A DNA stretch of 64,000 nucleotides from an uncultured Bacteroidota bacterium (GCA_903893815.1 CAITNS010000047.1:1-64000); one strand, 5' to 3'. Counted from the first letter of the stretch, positions 9,089 through 20,346 are shown. Program-made: numbers and translations. Notes: generated from the letters alone by a model not told the origin.

Positions 9089-9454
9089 TTATTTATCATT
9101 CATGATTTTATCTCTGAAATTCGAGATTTGTTTTTGTAATACTTCTACTTTATTTAAAATACTTTTCAATTCAGTTTCATTACCATACTTTCTTCTTTCG
9201 CAAATCAACAATTGCGTTTCCATTTCGTACGAAGAAGTTAACGCTGTAGTTAAAAATTCAGCAAAATGAATATTTGTTCTTTTTCCTGAACCTTCAGATA
9301 TATTTGAAGGGATAGACACAGCACATTTTTCAAGTTGATTAATTAAATTATATTTTTCTTTATTGGGTAGAGTCTCTGTGTAAGTATAAACTAGATCACA
9401 CAAATCCATTGCATCAATCCAAACAGTCAACTTTTTAAAATTATGTTTAATCAT
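9089..9454 (-). CDS. Four-helix-bundle protein (23S intervening-sequence/Avd-like family)
   Basis: A 121-aa protein starting at the ATG at 9454. A TTG at 9481 would add nine residues coded by the flanking repeat and is less likely. Family hallmarks are FKKLTVWIDAMDLCDLVY near the N-terminus and SIPSNISEGSGKR around residue 60, then HFAEFLTTALTSSYEMETQL. Relatives occur in ORFs inside 23S rRNA intervening sequences and as Avd subunits of diversity-generating retroelements. No reverse transcriptase or rRNA is nearby. The gene lies between 17-bp inverted repeats and separates miaB from the sigma-54 activator. Confidence 0.9.
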   Translation of the reverse strand: MIKHNFKKLTVWIDAMDLCDLVYTYTETLPNKEKYNLINQLEKCAVSIPSNISEGSGKRTNIHFAEFLTTALTSSYEMETQLLICERRKYGNETELKSILNKVEVLQKQISNFRDKIMNDK

Positions 9455-9471
9455 TGTTAAAGTTTTTGTCT

Positions 9472-9488
9472 CTTTAGTCAAACAGTCT
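9472..9488 (-). repeat. Right arm of perfect 17-bp inverted repeat
   Basis: CTTTAGTCAAACAGTCT is the exact reverse complement of 9057-9073, so the two arms bracket the four-helix-bundle gene (total span 432 bp). The start codon of that gene lies 18 bases inside this arm. Confidence 0.9.
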
Positions 9489-9489
9489 A

Positions 9490-9528
9490 TTCAATCCCTA
9501 TTGTCCCTTTTAATCCCTTCTGTCCCCT
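9490..9528 (-). repeat. Short GGGA-containing tandem repeat next to the element
   Basis: On the minus strand, between the miaB stop and the inverted repeat, GGGA recurs about every 9-10 bases (GGGGACAGAA, GGGATTAAAA, GGGACAATA, GGGATTGAA). The 19-bp unit is present twice with three or four mismatches. The left hairpin loop also carries a GGG run. It may be part of the same element. Confidence 0.6.
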
Positions 9529-10952
9529 CAAACGCATTCTCCTATCAACGTTCCACTCGTACAGCTAGTAATCAACACATTCACATAATCACCTTTCTTT
9601 AAATTTCCTTTCGGGAAAACACAAACCGTGTTTTGGGAATTTCGTCCACTCATCATGTCTGCTGATTTTTTAGAAACGTTTTCTACTAATACTTTGTATA
9701 CTTTTCCTAGTCCTTCTTTCGTTCTAATTTCACTATGTCTGCGTTGTGCGTCAACAATTTCTGTTAATCGGCGGCTTTTTACTTCAGCCGGTACATCATC
9801 TTCATATTTACGTTCTGCTAATGTTTTAGGGCGTTCGCTGTATGAGAACATATAAGCAAATTCGTATTTCACTTCTTCCATTAAAGCCAACGTATCTTGA
9901 TGTTGTTCTTCTGTTTCACCACAAAATCCAGTGATGATATCCGCGCTAATAGCCGCATCTGGCATAATACGACGAATGGCTGCTATACGATCTAAATACC
10001 ATTCGCGCGTGTAACCACGATTCATTTTTTCTAATACATCGCTGTTTCCACTTTGTACTGGTAAGTGAACGTATTTACAGATATTTTCATATTTCGCCAT
10101 CATGTGTAATACATCATCACCCATATCTTTTGGATGTGAGGTTGAATAACGCACACGCAAATCTGGATTTATTAATGCTACCATTTCTAATAGCTCGGCA
10201 AAAGTGGTTGAGTTTGCTTTTTGCTCTTCTGTTAAAGTTTCTTTCTTCAATCCACCACCACTCCATAAATAAGAGTTTACATTTTGCCCCAATAAAGTTA
10301 CTTCTCTGTATCCTTTATCAAATGCTTCTTGGCATTCTTTTACAATGGTTTCTGGTTCACGACTTCTTTCTCTTCCTCTCGTAAATGGCACCACACAAAA
10401 GCTGCACATATTATCGCAGCCACGCATAATGCTCACAAATGCACTTACTCCATTATGATCTAATCGCACGGGGGAAATATCAGCATACGTTTCTTCTTTA
10501 CTTAAAATCACATTAATAGCTTGTTGTCCGCCTTCGGCTACAGCAATTAAGTTTGGTAAATCGCGGTAAGCATCAGGACCAACGACCATATCTACCAATT
10601 TTTCTTGCTCTAAAAATTGATGTTTTAAGCGTTCAGCCATGCAACCTAATACGCCAATTAATAAATTTTTATTGGTCTTTTTTACCTTTTTGTAATCGTA
10701 TAAACGCTGACGAACTCTTGATTCAGCATTTTCGCGAATAGCACAGGTATTTACAAAAATTAAATCTGCTTCCTTATAATCCGTTGTAGTCGTATATCCT
10801 TTATCAATCAAAATAGAAGCAACGATTTCGCTATCTGCAAAATTCATTTGGCAACCGTAGCTCTCTAAAAACATTTTCTTACCACCTTTATTCTCGGTTT
10901 CTCTAACTAATGCTTCTCCTTGTTTTGATTCGTCTATTATTTTGTTCTCCAT
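9528..10952 (-). CDS. miaB: tRNA-2-methylthio-N6-dimethylallyladenosine synthase MiaB
   Basis: Starting at the ATG at 10952 the protein is 474 aa, normal for MiaB. The N-terminal methylthiotransferase domain binds an auxiliary Fe-S cluster through Cys in [23 protein letters not shown] and LGCMAERL. The radical-SAM motif CxxxCxxC is in [19 protein letters not shown], and a C-terminal TRAM domain follows. MiaB adds the methylthio group to i6A37 of tRNAs reading UNN codons; MiaA, which makes i6A, is encoded at 35969-36877. A -7 box lies 18 bases upstream. Confidence 0.97.
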   Translation of the reverse strand: MENKIIDESKQGEALVRETENKGGKKMFLESYGCQMNFADSEIVASILIDKGYTTTTDYKEADLIFVNTCAIRENAESRVRQRLYDYKKVKKTNKNLLIGVLGCMAERLKHQFLEQEKLVDMVVGPDAYRDLPNLIAVAEGGQQAINVILSKEETYADISPVRLDHNGVSAFVSIMRGCDNMCSFCVVPFTRGRERSREPETIVKECQEAFDKGYREVTLLGQNVNSYLWSGGGLKKETLTEEQKANSTTFAELLEMVALINPDLRVRYSTSHPKDMGDDVLHMMAKYENICKYVHLPVQSGNSDVLEKMNRGYTREWYLDRIAAIRRIMPDAAISADIITGFCGETEEQHQDTLALMEEVKYEFAYMFSYSERPKTLAERKYEDDVPAEVKSRRLTEIVDAQRRHSEIRTKEGLGKVYKVLVENVSKKSADMMSGRNSQNTVCVFPKGNLKKGDYVNVLITSCTSGTLIGECV

Positions 10953-10969
10953 GTATATCAATAAAAGCG

Positions 10970-10977
10970 CAAAGATA
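10970..10977 (-). promoter_or_regulatory. Candidate -7 box of miaB
   Basis: TATCTTTG on the minus strand matches the Bacteroidetes -7 consensus TAnnTTTG and would place the transcript start about 12 bases before the miaB ATG. No good -33 TTG at the usual spacing was found. Confidence 0.5.
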
Positions 10978-11029
10978 AGGCTTTGTTCTGACAAAATGAC
11001 ACGTTAACCATTTTTCACAGTACTAAATC

Positions 11030-11265
11030 AATATTTTTTTTAAATATTTTAAATAACTAAAAATCAGTAATTTAAGTTCAAAAAAATAGCCGCTAAATGG
11101 ATAAAAAGTGTCTCCCGTAAAATAAAAATTAGGTTTATTCGGATTAAATTTTTTTCCTTTGCAAACTTTTAAGGCAAACAGAACTCAATTTTTCGGACTC
11201 AAAAACCATCAAATTTGTCAATTTTTAGCTTTAAAATGCGAACTTTTTAATATACATACATATAC
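11030..11265. other. Intergenic region between divergent miaB and topA
   Basis: About 235 bp, very AT-rich and without ORFs. The only promoter-like element on the plus strand is TCCTTTGC near 11155, which lacks the TA of the consensus. The 5' leader of topA may therefore be about 100 bases long. No riboswitch-like structure was recognised. Confidence 0.4.
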
Positions 11266-13920
11266 ATGGCAAAAAATTTAGTTATTGTCGAGTCCCCTGC
11301 AAAGGCAAAAACCATTGAAGGGTTTTTAGGTAAAGATTTTACTGTTAAATCTAGTTTTGGACATATTAGAGATTTAGTAAAAAAGGGATTCGGTGTAGAT
11401 ATAGAAAACAATTTTACTCCAACATACGAAGTACAGCCAGATAAGGAAAAAGTAATAGCTGAATTAAAAAAATTATCAAAGGGAGCCGACATGATTTGGT
11501 TGGCATCCGATGAAGATCGAGAGGGAGAAGCTATTAGCTGGCATTTATACGAAACATTAGGATTAACAAAAGCAAACACTAAACGTATTGTTTTTCACGA
11601 AATTACAAAGCCCGCTATTTTAAAGGCTATTGAAAATCCACGTGAAATCGACATCAATTTAGTAAATGCACAACAAGCGCGCAGAGTATTAGATAGATTA
11701 GTAGGTTTTGAATTATCCCCTATTTTATGGCGCAAAGTTCGTCCGAGTTTATCGGCTGGACGCGTACAATCTGTAGCTGTTCGTTTAATTGTTGAAAGAG
11801 AACGTGAAATTCAAAAATTTCAATCCACATCAGCTTATAAAGTCTCTGCTTTATTTAAAGTAGGAACTGGAATTTTAAAAGCAGAATTAGATAAACGTTA
11901 TACAACAGAAGCAGAAGCACAAGCATTTTTAGAAAAATGCAAATTAGCTTCTTACACGATTGAAAGTTTAGAAACAAAACCTGCAAAACGTTCGCCAGCT
12001 GCACCTTTTACAACATCTACCTTACAACAGGAAGCTGCTCGTAAATTAGGTTTTTCGGTTGCGCAAACCATGCAAGTGGCACAACGTTTATATGAAGCAG
12101 GTAAGATTACTTACATGAGAACTGACTCCGTAAATTTATCGGAAACAGCCATGGATCAAGCTAACAAAGCTATTAATCAAAATTACGGGGCTAAATATTA
12201 TAATCCTAAACAATACAAAAACAAGAGTAAAGGTGCGCAAGAGGCGCATGAGGCGATCCGTCCTACATACATTGATAGAACGGTAATTGACGGGGAGCGC
12301 AACGAACAACGTTTGTATGATTTAATTTGGAAACGCACCATTGCTTCTCAAATGAGCGATGCTGAATTAGAAAAAACAACAGCAAAAGTAAATGTGAGCG
12401 GTGCTTCTGAATTATTTGTAGCACAAGGTGAAGTGTTGAAATTTGATGGTTTCTTAAAAGTATATATGGAAGGAACGGATGATGAAGATTCTGACGAAGA
12501 AAATTCATCGATGCTACCTCCAATGAAAGTAGGCGAAAAATTAGAAAGTCAAGAAATTACAGCAACTCAACGATTTACGCATCACCCAGCACGTTATACA
12601 GAGGCAAGTTTAGTTAAGAAATTAGAAGAATTAGGAATTGGTCGTCCTTCCACTTACGCTCCAACTATTAGTACGGTTCAAAAACGTAATTACGTAGAGA
12701 AGACTGATAAAGAAGGTACACCAAGAGAATACGTGCAATTAACTTTAGTAAAACAAAATCTAACTAAAGTTACAAAAACTGAAAATACAGGTGCAGAGAA
12801 ATCAAAATTATTCCCAACGGATATTGGAATGGTAGTAAATGATTTCTTATTGAAATACTTCCCTACGATTTTAGATTTTAATTTCACGGCTAAAGTAGAA
12901 GAAGAATTCGATGAGATTGCTGATGGCAATTTGAACTGGCAAAAAATGTTGGAATCGTTTTATACACCTTTTCACAAAACCGTTGAAACAACATCAGAAA
13001 ATAGTGAGCGTGCTAGTGGCGAAAAAATATTAGGAGTAGATCCTGCAAGCGGGAAACCAGTATCGGTGCGTGTAGGGCGCTTTGGTCCTTTAGCACAAAT
13101 TGGTGAAACAATTGAAGGCTCTGAAGAAAAACCAAAATTTGCTAGCTTAAGAAGAACACAAAGTATTGAGACTATTACATTAGAAGAAGCCTTAGATTTA
13201 TTTAGACTTCCTTTAACTTTAGGAGAATACAATGGGTTGGAAGTTGTTGTTGCTGTGGGAAGATTTGGGCCATATATTAAATTAGGAGAAGCTTTTATTT
13301 CTATTCCACGTGCAATAGACCCATTAACGGTTGATATGGAAAAAGCGCTAGAAATTATTAAAGAGAAAGAAGAAGCGGATGCTCCAGTAGCTCACTACCA
13401 AGGTAAAGGTGTAACTAAAGGTAAAGGTCGTTTTGGACCATTTATTAAATATGATGGTATTTTTATTAATGTACCAAGAGCTTATGATTTTGATAATTTA
13501 TCTCAAAATGATATCAATGAATTAATTGAAAAGAAATTAGAAAAAGAAGCGAACCGTTATATTCAAAACTGGCCTGAAGAAAAAATTTCTGTTGAAAATG
13601 CACGTTGGGGTCCACAAATTAAATTTGGCAAACTGCAATTAAAACTGATTAAAAATGGTGGTGGTAAATTTACTCCTGATGAATTAGCTGCTTTAACTTT
13701 AGATGAAGTAAAAGCGATGATTATTGCGCAAGTACCAAAAGCATTTGATAAAAAAGGTGCTAAGAAAGCTGCTCCCAAAAAAGCAAAAGTTGTAAAACTA
13801 GCAGGAGAAACTTCGACCAAGAAGGCAGCAGTAAAAAAAGCCGCCAGTAAAAAAACAGCCCCTAAAAAAGTGGCTGCTAAAAAAGCTCCAGCAAAGAAAG
13901 CCGCTGCTAAAAAGAAATAA
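11266..13920 (+). CDS. topA: DNA topoisomerase I (type IA)
   Basis: An 884-aa type IA topoisomerase that relaxes negative supercoils. The Toprim domain spans about residues 1-140 (IVESPAKAKTIEGFLG; SDEDREGEAISWH), and the catalytic Tyr is residue 283 in YMRTDS. The C-terminal part carries repeated topo-C modules (VGRFGP, VGRFGPYIKLGE, KGRFGPFIKYDG, RWGPQIKFGK), with no four-Cys zinc fingers. The last 50 or so residues are a histone-H1-like Lys/Ala tail (KKAAPKK, KKAASKK repeats). It is divergent from miaB and followed by a strong terminator. Confidence 0.97.
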   Translation: MAKNLVIVESPAKAKTIEGFLGKDFTVKSSFGHIRDLVKKGFGVDIENNFTPTYEVQPDKEKVIAELKKLSKGADMIWLASDEDREGEAISWHLYETLGLTKANTKRIVFHEITKPAILKAIENPREIDINLVNAQQARRVLDRLVGFELSPILWRKVRPSLSAGRVQSVAVRLIVEREREIQKFQSTSAYKVSALFKVGTGILKAELDKRYTTEAEAQAFLEKCKLASYTIESLETKPAKRSPAAPFTTSTLQQEAARKLGFSVAQTMQVAQRLYEAGKITYMRTDSVNLSETAMDQANKAINQNYGAKYYNPKQYKNKSKGAQEAHEAIRPTYIDRTVIDGERNEQRLYDLIWKRTIASQMSDAELEKTTAKVNVSGASELFVAQGEVLKFDGFLKVYMEGTDDEDSDEENSSMLPPMKVGEKLESQEITATQRFTHHPARYTEASLVKKLEELGIGRPSTYAPTISTVQKRNYVEKTDKEGTPREYVQLTLVKQNLTKVTKTENTGAEKSKLFPTDIGMVVNDFLLKYFPTILDFNFTAKVEEEFDEIADGNLNWQKMLESFYTPFHKTVETTSENSERASGEKILGVDPASGKPVSVRVGRFGPLAQIGETIEGSEEKPKFASLRRTQSIETITLEEALDLFRLPLTLGEYNGLEVVVAVGRFGPYIKLGEAFISIPRAIDPLTVDMEKALEIIKEKEEADAPVAHYQGKGVTKGKGRFGPFIKYDGIFINVPRAYDFDNLSQNDINELIEKKLEKEANRYIQNWPEEKISVENARWGPQIKFGKLQLKLIKNGGGKFTPDELAALTLDEVKAMIIAQVPKAFDKKGAKKAAPKKAKVVKLAGETSTKKAAVKKAASKKTAPKKVAAKKAPAKKAAAKKK

Positions 13921-13938
13921 CATAATTAATTTATTTTG

Positions 13939-13969
13939 AAAGCCTCCGCTAAAAGTAGAGGCTTTTTTA
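13939..13969 (+). terminator. Rho-independent terminator of topA
   Basis: AAAGCCTC pairs with GAGGCTTT across an 11-base loop, followed by a T run. It lies about 20 bases after the topA stop. Confidence 0.85.
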
Positions 13970-14017
13970 TTTGTATTAACTAGATTATTGAATACATTTA
14001 TAAAAAAAACAAGACCT

Positions 14018-15586
14018 ATGAAAAAAGCCCTGCTATTATTAGCTTCCATTTCCTCTTCACTTTTTGCACAAACTATTTCTTATAGTTATAGCAATGAATT
14101 TGAAACCGTAAAAAAACACAGAGATAAAGGATTTTATAAATTTAGTAATGATGAATATGCAGAAGTGTATCTTCAAAAAGATGAAAAAGATTTAGTTTTT
14201 CAAATATTTGATAAAACCTTTCAAAATGTAACAAAAACGGTAACTGCTGAATTACCTGAATTCGAAAAACATCCAACAGACGAAGGTTTTTTTAGTGTAA
14301 AAAATGATTATTTCTGGTTCTATTCTACTTGGGACAGAAAATCTGAAACTGAACGTTTATTTGCTTTACCATTTGATAAAAAACAATTAAAATTTAATTC
14401 TAAAGAGATCAATCTAGTTGAAACTGGACGTTTAGATCCTTATTTAAAATATAGATTTAATTACTCAACAGACAGCACAAAAATGCTAGTTACTTATAGA
14501 ATTAAACCAACTGAAAGAAGAGATAAATTAAATAAAGATATTATTGGTTTTAATTTATTTGATAACAAAATGAATAAATTATATTCTGCAGAAATAGAAA
14601 TGCCGTACTCTGAATTTGATATGAATAATTTGGATTATGAAGTAGATTCAAGAGGAAATATTTACATGTTAACAGAAGTGAAAATAAATAATTCGATAGA
14701 TGGTGAGGTAGATAAAGAAAATAAAAAAGCCATGCGTTACGAGTTGATTAGAGTAAATCAAAAAAATAATTCGTTGCAAGCTATCAAAATAAATTTAGAA
14801 AATAAATATACGAATACCGTTATTTTATCAGAAGACTTAAACCATGATATTGTTATTGTTGGGTATTATTCTGATAAAAAAAATAGTAACGGCTCTGATG
14901 GCGCTTACATCATTCGTTTAGAATATGACGCGAATAATGCTGTAAAAAATTTAAAAACAACGTATAGCGAATTTCCTGCCGAAACGTTAAAAGCGTTTGA
15001 AAGTGAGAGAACAAAAAGAAAAATGGATAAAAAAAATAAAGATGGTAATTTGGAAGCGGCCAATCTTACTTTCCGAAAACTGTCATTTTATCCGGATGGC
15101 AGTGTGATGATTATTGGTGAAGAATATTATGTTGTTGAACACACTCATTATAATGGAAAAACTACAACTACAACTTATACTTACTACTACAACGACATTT
15201 TAGTTTTAAAAGCCGACAGAGATGGTAAAACAATATGGTGTAATAAAATCCCTAAACAACAATCTGGCAGTGGAACGGCCGATCTTTCATATCATCACCA
15301 TACCTTTAAAGGAGAAGATTTTTTCTTTTATTTAGATAATGCTAAAAACATTGACTTACCTTTAACAGAAGCTCCTGCAGCTCACAGATCAGGCGCAGGT
15401 GGATATTTAACTTGTGTGAAAATTGCCAAGGATGGTAAAATGACTAAGCGTTCAGTTTTTGATATCAGAGAAGAAAAAGTTCGCATCTTTCCAAGAAGCT
15501 TTGAATCGATTTCAGAAAACTTAATCTTAGACCGACTAAAAGCTGATAGAGATGAATCTAAAGTGTTTAAACTCGAAATAAAATAA
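14018..15586 (+). CDS. Secreted hypothetical protein, possible beta-propeller
   Basis: The ATG at 14018 opens a clean signal peptide (MKKALLLLASISSSLFAQ); an upstream start at 13988 would add ten residues before it. The mature protein (about 505 aa) is rich in beta strands, with recurring patterns such as YLQKDEKDLVFQIFD, SRGNIYMLTEVKINN and DGSVMIIGEEYY, consistent with a propeller-like fold. I recognise no catalytic motif or Pfam family. It is flanked by terminators on both sides and thus monocistronic. Function unknown; periplasmic or outer-membrane location inferred. Confidence 0.75.
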   Translation: MKKALLLLASISSSLFAQTISYSYSNEFETVKKHRDKGFYKFSNDEYAEVYLQKDEKDLVFQIFDKTFQNVTKTVTAELPEFEKHPTDEGFFSVKNDYFWFYSTWDRKSETERLFALPFDKKQLKFNSKEINLVETGRLDPYLKYRFNYSTDSTKMLVTYRIKPTERRDKLNKDIIGFNLFDNKMNKLYSAEIEMPYSEFDMNNLDYEVDSRGNIYMLTEVKINNSIDGEVDKENKKAMRYELIRVNQKNNSLQAIKINLENKYTNTVILSEDLNHDIVIVGYYSDKKNSNGSDGAYIIRLEYDANNAVKNLKTTYSEFPAETLKAFESERTKRKMDKKNKDGNLEAANLTFRKLSFYPDGSVMIIGEEYYVVEHTHYNGKTTTTTYTYYYNDILVLKADRDGKTIWCNKIPKQQSGSGTADLSYHHHTFKGEDFFFYLDNAKNIDLPLTEAPAAHRSGAGGYLTCVKIAKDGKMTKRSVFDIREEKVRIFPRSFESISENLILDRLKADRDESKVFKLEIK

Positions 15587-15593
15587 TTAACCA

Positions 15594-15625
15594 AAAAAAG
15601 CCAAAACGATTGTTTTGGCTTTTTT
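15594..15625 (+). terminator. Rho-independent terminator
   Basis: AAAAAAGCCAAAAC pairs perfectly with GTTTTGGCTTTTTT around a four-base loop (GATT). It begins eight bases after the preceding stop codon. Confidence 0.88.
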
Positions 15626-15640
15626 ATGATTTGTATTAAA

Positions 15641-16036
15641 ATGGCCTACAAAATATTTGAATACCCCATTACCATTCTTCCCATTGATATTGATGAGCAA
15701 AACCACGTTAATAATATTTCTTATTTAAAATGGGTGCAAGAAGTAGCCATTGCTCATTGGACCTCTGTAGCAACTAAAGAAATGAATGAACAATACATGT
15801 GGGTAGTAAGCCGCCATGAAATTGATTATTTAAAACAAGCTTTTATCAATACTAAATTATTGGCAAAAACATGGGTGGTAGAACCCGATGGTGCCAAATC
15901 ATTCAGATATGTTGATATTTATGATGTTGATACAAATACCATCATCGCTAAAATTAAAACTACCTGGTATTTATTAGATTCAAAAACTAAACGACCACGA
16001 CGTATTGATAGCGATTTAGTTAATATATTTGCATAA
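15641..16036 (+). CDS. Acyl-CoA thioesterase, hotdog fold (4HBT type)
   Basis: I start at the ATG at 15641 (131 aa), because the ATG at 15626 lies in the T tail of the upstream terminator. The 4HBT/FadM-type signature is visible: PIDIDEQNHVNNISYLKWVQ, where the Asp/Asn-His region forms the active site, then WVVSRHEIDYLKQAF and the FRYVDIYD strand. Members hydrolyse acyl-CoA thioesters; the substrate here is unknown. A GTG-started gene follows after ten bases. Confidence 0.88.
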   Translation: MAYKIFEYPITILPIDIDEQNHVNNISYLKWVQEVAIAHWTSVATKEMNEQYMWVVSRHEIDYLKQAFINTKLLAKTWVVEPDGAKSFRYVDIYDVDTNTIIAKIKTTWYLLDSKTKRPRRIDSDLVNIFA

Positions 16037-16046
16037 ACGATATTAA

Positions 16047-16523
16047 GTGAAAGTATCAAGCATTAGTGAACTAAAAAAAGAATTACACGAATTGCCACAA
16101 AAGCAATTAGTAGAACTTTGCCTAAGCTTAGCTAAATACAAAAAAGATAATAAAGAGTTTTTAGATTATTTACTATTTCAAGCGCATGATAAATCAGCAT
16201 TTATAACTGCAGTGAAAGCTGAAATAGATGAACACTTTACGGAATTAAAAACACAAGCCAACTTATATTACGTAAAAAAGAGTTTACGCAAACTCTTACG
16301 CATCATTACCAAATACTGTAAATACCTTGGCGATAAAGCTGCCGCTGCCGAATTACATATTTATTTTTGTCAGAAAATGAAAGCATCGGGTATTCCCTAT
16401 CAAAAAAGCCAGTTGCTAATAAATATGTACGAGCAGCAACTCAAAAAAATAAATACATTAATAAATGGATTACACGAAGATTTGCAGCAAGATTATTTAA
16501 ATGATTTAGAAAAAATTATTTAA
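16047..16523 (+). CDS. Conserved helical hypothetical protein
   Basis: A 158-aa protein from a GTG start at 16047, ten bases after the thioesterase. It is almost wholly alpha-helical and charged, beginning ISELKKELHELPQKQLVEL and continuing with KSLRKLLRIITKYCKYLGDK. No signal peptide or membrane segment. It resembles uncharacterised Bacteroidota proteins with helical-repeat character; no function can be assigned. Its stop overlaps the stop of the convergent lipoprotein gene at a shared TTAA. Confidence 0.65.
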   Translation: MKVSSISELKKELHELPQKQLVELCLSLAKYKKDNKEFLDYLLFQAHDKSAFITAVKAEIDEHFTELKTQANLYYVKKSLRKLLRIITKYCKYLGDKAAAAELHIYFCQKMKASGIPYQKSQLLINMYEQQLKKINTLINGLHEDLQQDYLNDLEKII

Positions 16524-16906
16524 TTACGCATGTACAACTTAGTTGGCAAATTAGTAAGTGCATAACCAACATTAGCGGCGCTATAAGGACTACCTTCTAT
16601 CCCAACATAAAAGGATTGATTTTTAAGTTTAGTAGTCGATTGAATACTGAAACGTCCATCGGCATCTGTGGTAGCACTTTCAACTTTATATAAATCTCCT
16701 AAACATTGAGAAGTACTTCCTGATTCTTTTCCGTTACAGGCTGATAATATAATAACAACCCCAGCAACTCCTTTTGGGTTTTTACTACTCAACGAATCAT
16801 ACACATAACCTTCATAAGAAATAGGTCGTGTTTTTTTACAATTTGTATTTAAACAAAATAAAGAAAGCAGAATAAAAACAGAAAATAACTTAACGAATGT
16901 TTTCAT
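16520..16906 (-). CDS. Small lipoprotein with carboxypeptidase-regulatory-like domain
   Basis: A 128-aa protein with a lipoprotein signal peptide (lipobox LNTNC, residue 23). The rest resembles a single CarboxypepD_reg-like beta sandwich: YEGYVYDSLSSKNPKGVAGV at the start, and TDADGRFSIQSTTKLKN in the middle. Such domains occur in Bacteroidota envelope proteins and bind other surface components. Probably anchored to the outer membrane; function unknown. Confidence 0.75.
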   Translation of the reverse strand: MKTFVKLFSVFILLSLFCLNTNCKKTRPISYEGYVYDSLSSKNPKGVAGVVIILSACNGKESGSTSQCLGDLYKVESATTDADGRFSIQSTTKLKNQSFYVGIEGSPYSAANVGYALTNLPTKLYMRN

Positions 16907-16932
16907 TTGATGGTTTGATTAATTTCTAATGA

Positions 16933-16940
16933 TAAAGATA
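16933..16940 (-). promoter_or_regulatory. Candidate -7 box of the lipoprotein gene
   Basis: TATCTTTA on the minus strand differs at the last base from TAnnTTTG. It lies 27 bases upstream of the ATG, with TTTTG further upstream. Confidence 0.35.
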
Positions 16941-17204
16941 AGACAAAATTGGACTATATTTTAATTGTATTTAGCATAACCTGCGTAAGCATACGAATAT
17001 TTAGATTAAACTTCGCGCTGGCGATGATGCCAGTTATAGGAAGATTTAAAGGCAATAGATTGAAAATTATTAATTAGAAAGTAACAATGGGTACAACTAT
17101 TATGTGAAAATTAAAAGGAAAATGGTTTTAACTAAGCCGCTCATAATGAATATTTTTTGAAGAAAAATGAAACGTTAAAATACAGGTTTTGTTTAATAAA
17201 ATGC
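16941..17204. other. Intergenic stretch without recognised gene
   Basis: AT-rich, no ORF of note on either strand. A short imperfect hairpin (CTGGC-GATGAT-GCCAG) lies near 17018-17033. I see no tRNA, riboswitch or repeat shared with other parts of the window. Confidence 0.4.
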
Positions 17205-17241
17205 CATAAAAAAAGCGCGAGTTATTTAACTCACGCTTTAA
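17205..17241 (-). terminator. Rho-independent terminator of mdh
   Basis: On the minus strand AAAGCGTGAGTT pairs with AACTCGCGCTTT (one mismatch) around a short A/T loop and is followed by seven T residues. It begins about 20 bases after the mdh stop. Confidence 0.85.
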
Positions 17242-17257
17242 TATATATAATTTAAAA

Positions 17258-18196
17258 TTAAGCTGTAACTGAAGATAACACAGAGTTCATGCTTCTAACT
17301 GCATCTGCACTCTTAGCAAATAATGCTTTTTCTTCGTCGTTTAATTTAAAGTCAACGATTTTTTCCCAACCGTTTTTACCAATAATTACAGGAACACCCA
17401 TGCAAATATCAGATTGACCATATTCTCCCTCTAACATAACGCTGCAAGGAATTAATTTTTTCTGATCGTTTAAGATAGCATCAACAATTGTTGCAACTGC
17501 TGCACCTGGAGCATACCAAGCAGACGTTCCTAACATACCTGTTAATGTAGCACCACCAACCATTGTGTCAGCAGCAATTTTTTTCAATGTATCAGCATCT
17601 AATGTTTGAGAAACTGGCACACCGTTATGAGTTGCTAAACGAGTTAAAGGAATCATGGTTGTATCACCATGTCCACCAATAACAACACCTTGTACATCAC
17701 TTGCTGGTGCATTTAATGCTTGAGATAAATAACAGTTGAAACGTGCGCTATCTAAAGCACCACCCATACCAATGATACGGTTTTTAGGTAAGTTACTTCC
17801 TTTTAATGCTAAGTAAGTCATTGTATCCATTGGATTAGATACGATGATGATAATTGCATTTGGAGAATGTTTTAAAACGTTTTCAGTTACTGTTTTTACA
17901 ATTCCTGCATTGATACCAATTAACTCTTCACGAGTCATACCTGGTTTACGAGGAATACCAGATGTTACAACTACTACATCAGAGTTAGCTGTTTTAGCAT
18001 AATCATTTGTACTTCCGCTAATGCGAGTGTTGAACCCATTTAAAGAAGCTGTTTGCGTTAAATCTAATGCTTTTCCTTCTGCAAAATTTTCTTTAATGTC
18101 TAAAATTACTACTTCACTAGCAATTCTTCTTTGTGCAATATATTCTGCACATGTTGCGCCAACATTTCCGGCACCGATAACTGATACTTTTGTCAT
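17258..18196 (-). CDS. mdh: Malate dehydrogenase (NAD-dependent)
   Basis: A 312-aa LDH/MDH-superfamily enzyme interconverting malate and oxaloacetate in the TCA cycle. The N-terminal Rossmann motif is GAGNVGATCAEYIA, with the NAD-specifying Asp in VVILDIKE. Substrate loop residues are in SGIPRKPGMTREELI (Arg pair), and the catalytic His is in GGHGDTTMIPL. Length is normal for the LDH-like MDH type of Bacteroidota. It is flanked by its own terminator and a REP-like repeat pair upstream. Confidence 0.97.
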   Translation of the reverse strand: MTKVSVIGAGNVGATCAEYIAQRRIASEVVILDIKENFAEGKALDLTQTASLNGFNTRISGSTNDYAKTANSDVVVVTSGIPRKPGMTREELIGINAGIVKTVTENVLKHSPNAIIIIVSNPMDTMTYLALKGSNLPKNRIIGMGGALDSARFNCYLSQALNAPASDVQGVVIGGHGDTTMIPLTRLATHNGVPVSQTLDADTLKKIAADTMVGGATLTGMLGTSAWYAPGAAVATIVDAILNDQKKLIPCSVMLEGEYGQSDICMGVPVIIGKNGWEKIVDFKLNDEEKALFAKSADAVRSMNSVLSSVTA

Positions 18197-18238
18197 TTTA
18201 ATTATGTTTTTTTATGTTTTTACTTTTTTTATTTTCAT

Positions 18239-18261
18239 TTGTCACACTGCGCGTAGGTGAA
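18239..18261 (-). repeat. REP-like family A copy 1 (degenerate)
   Basis: TGTCACACTGCGCGTAGGTG resembles the reverse of the family core CTTCGACTCCGCTCAG with several mismatches. It faces the intact copy 20 bases away, forming a decayed inverted pair between mdh and gyrB. Confidence 0.55.
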
Positions 18262-18280
18262 GTATTTTCGTTTTAGCCTG

Positions 18281-18305
18281 CCCTTCGACTCCGCTCAGGG
18301 TGACA
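18281..18305 (+). repeat. REP-like family A copy 2
   Basis: CCCTTCGACTCCGCTCAGGG followed by TGACA: an intact family A copy located just after the gyrB stop (minus strand). Confidence 0.9.
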
Positions 18306-18321
18306 AGCTAAATCTTATTAC

Positions 18322-20346
<2,025 letters not shown>

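Noticed and set aside
9089-9528. Diversity-generating retroelement
   Set aside because: An Avd-type protein is present, but there is no reverse transcriptase, template repeat or variable repeat within reach.
12263-14049. Minus-strand frames antisense to topA
   Set aside because: They mirror the topA coding frame, have no signal or domain, and no promoter-like sequence precedes them.
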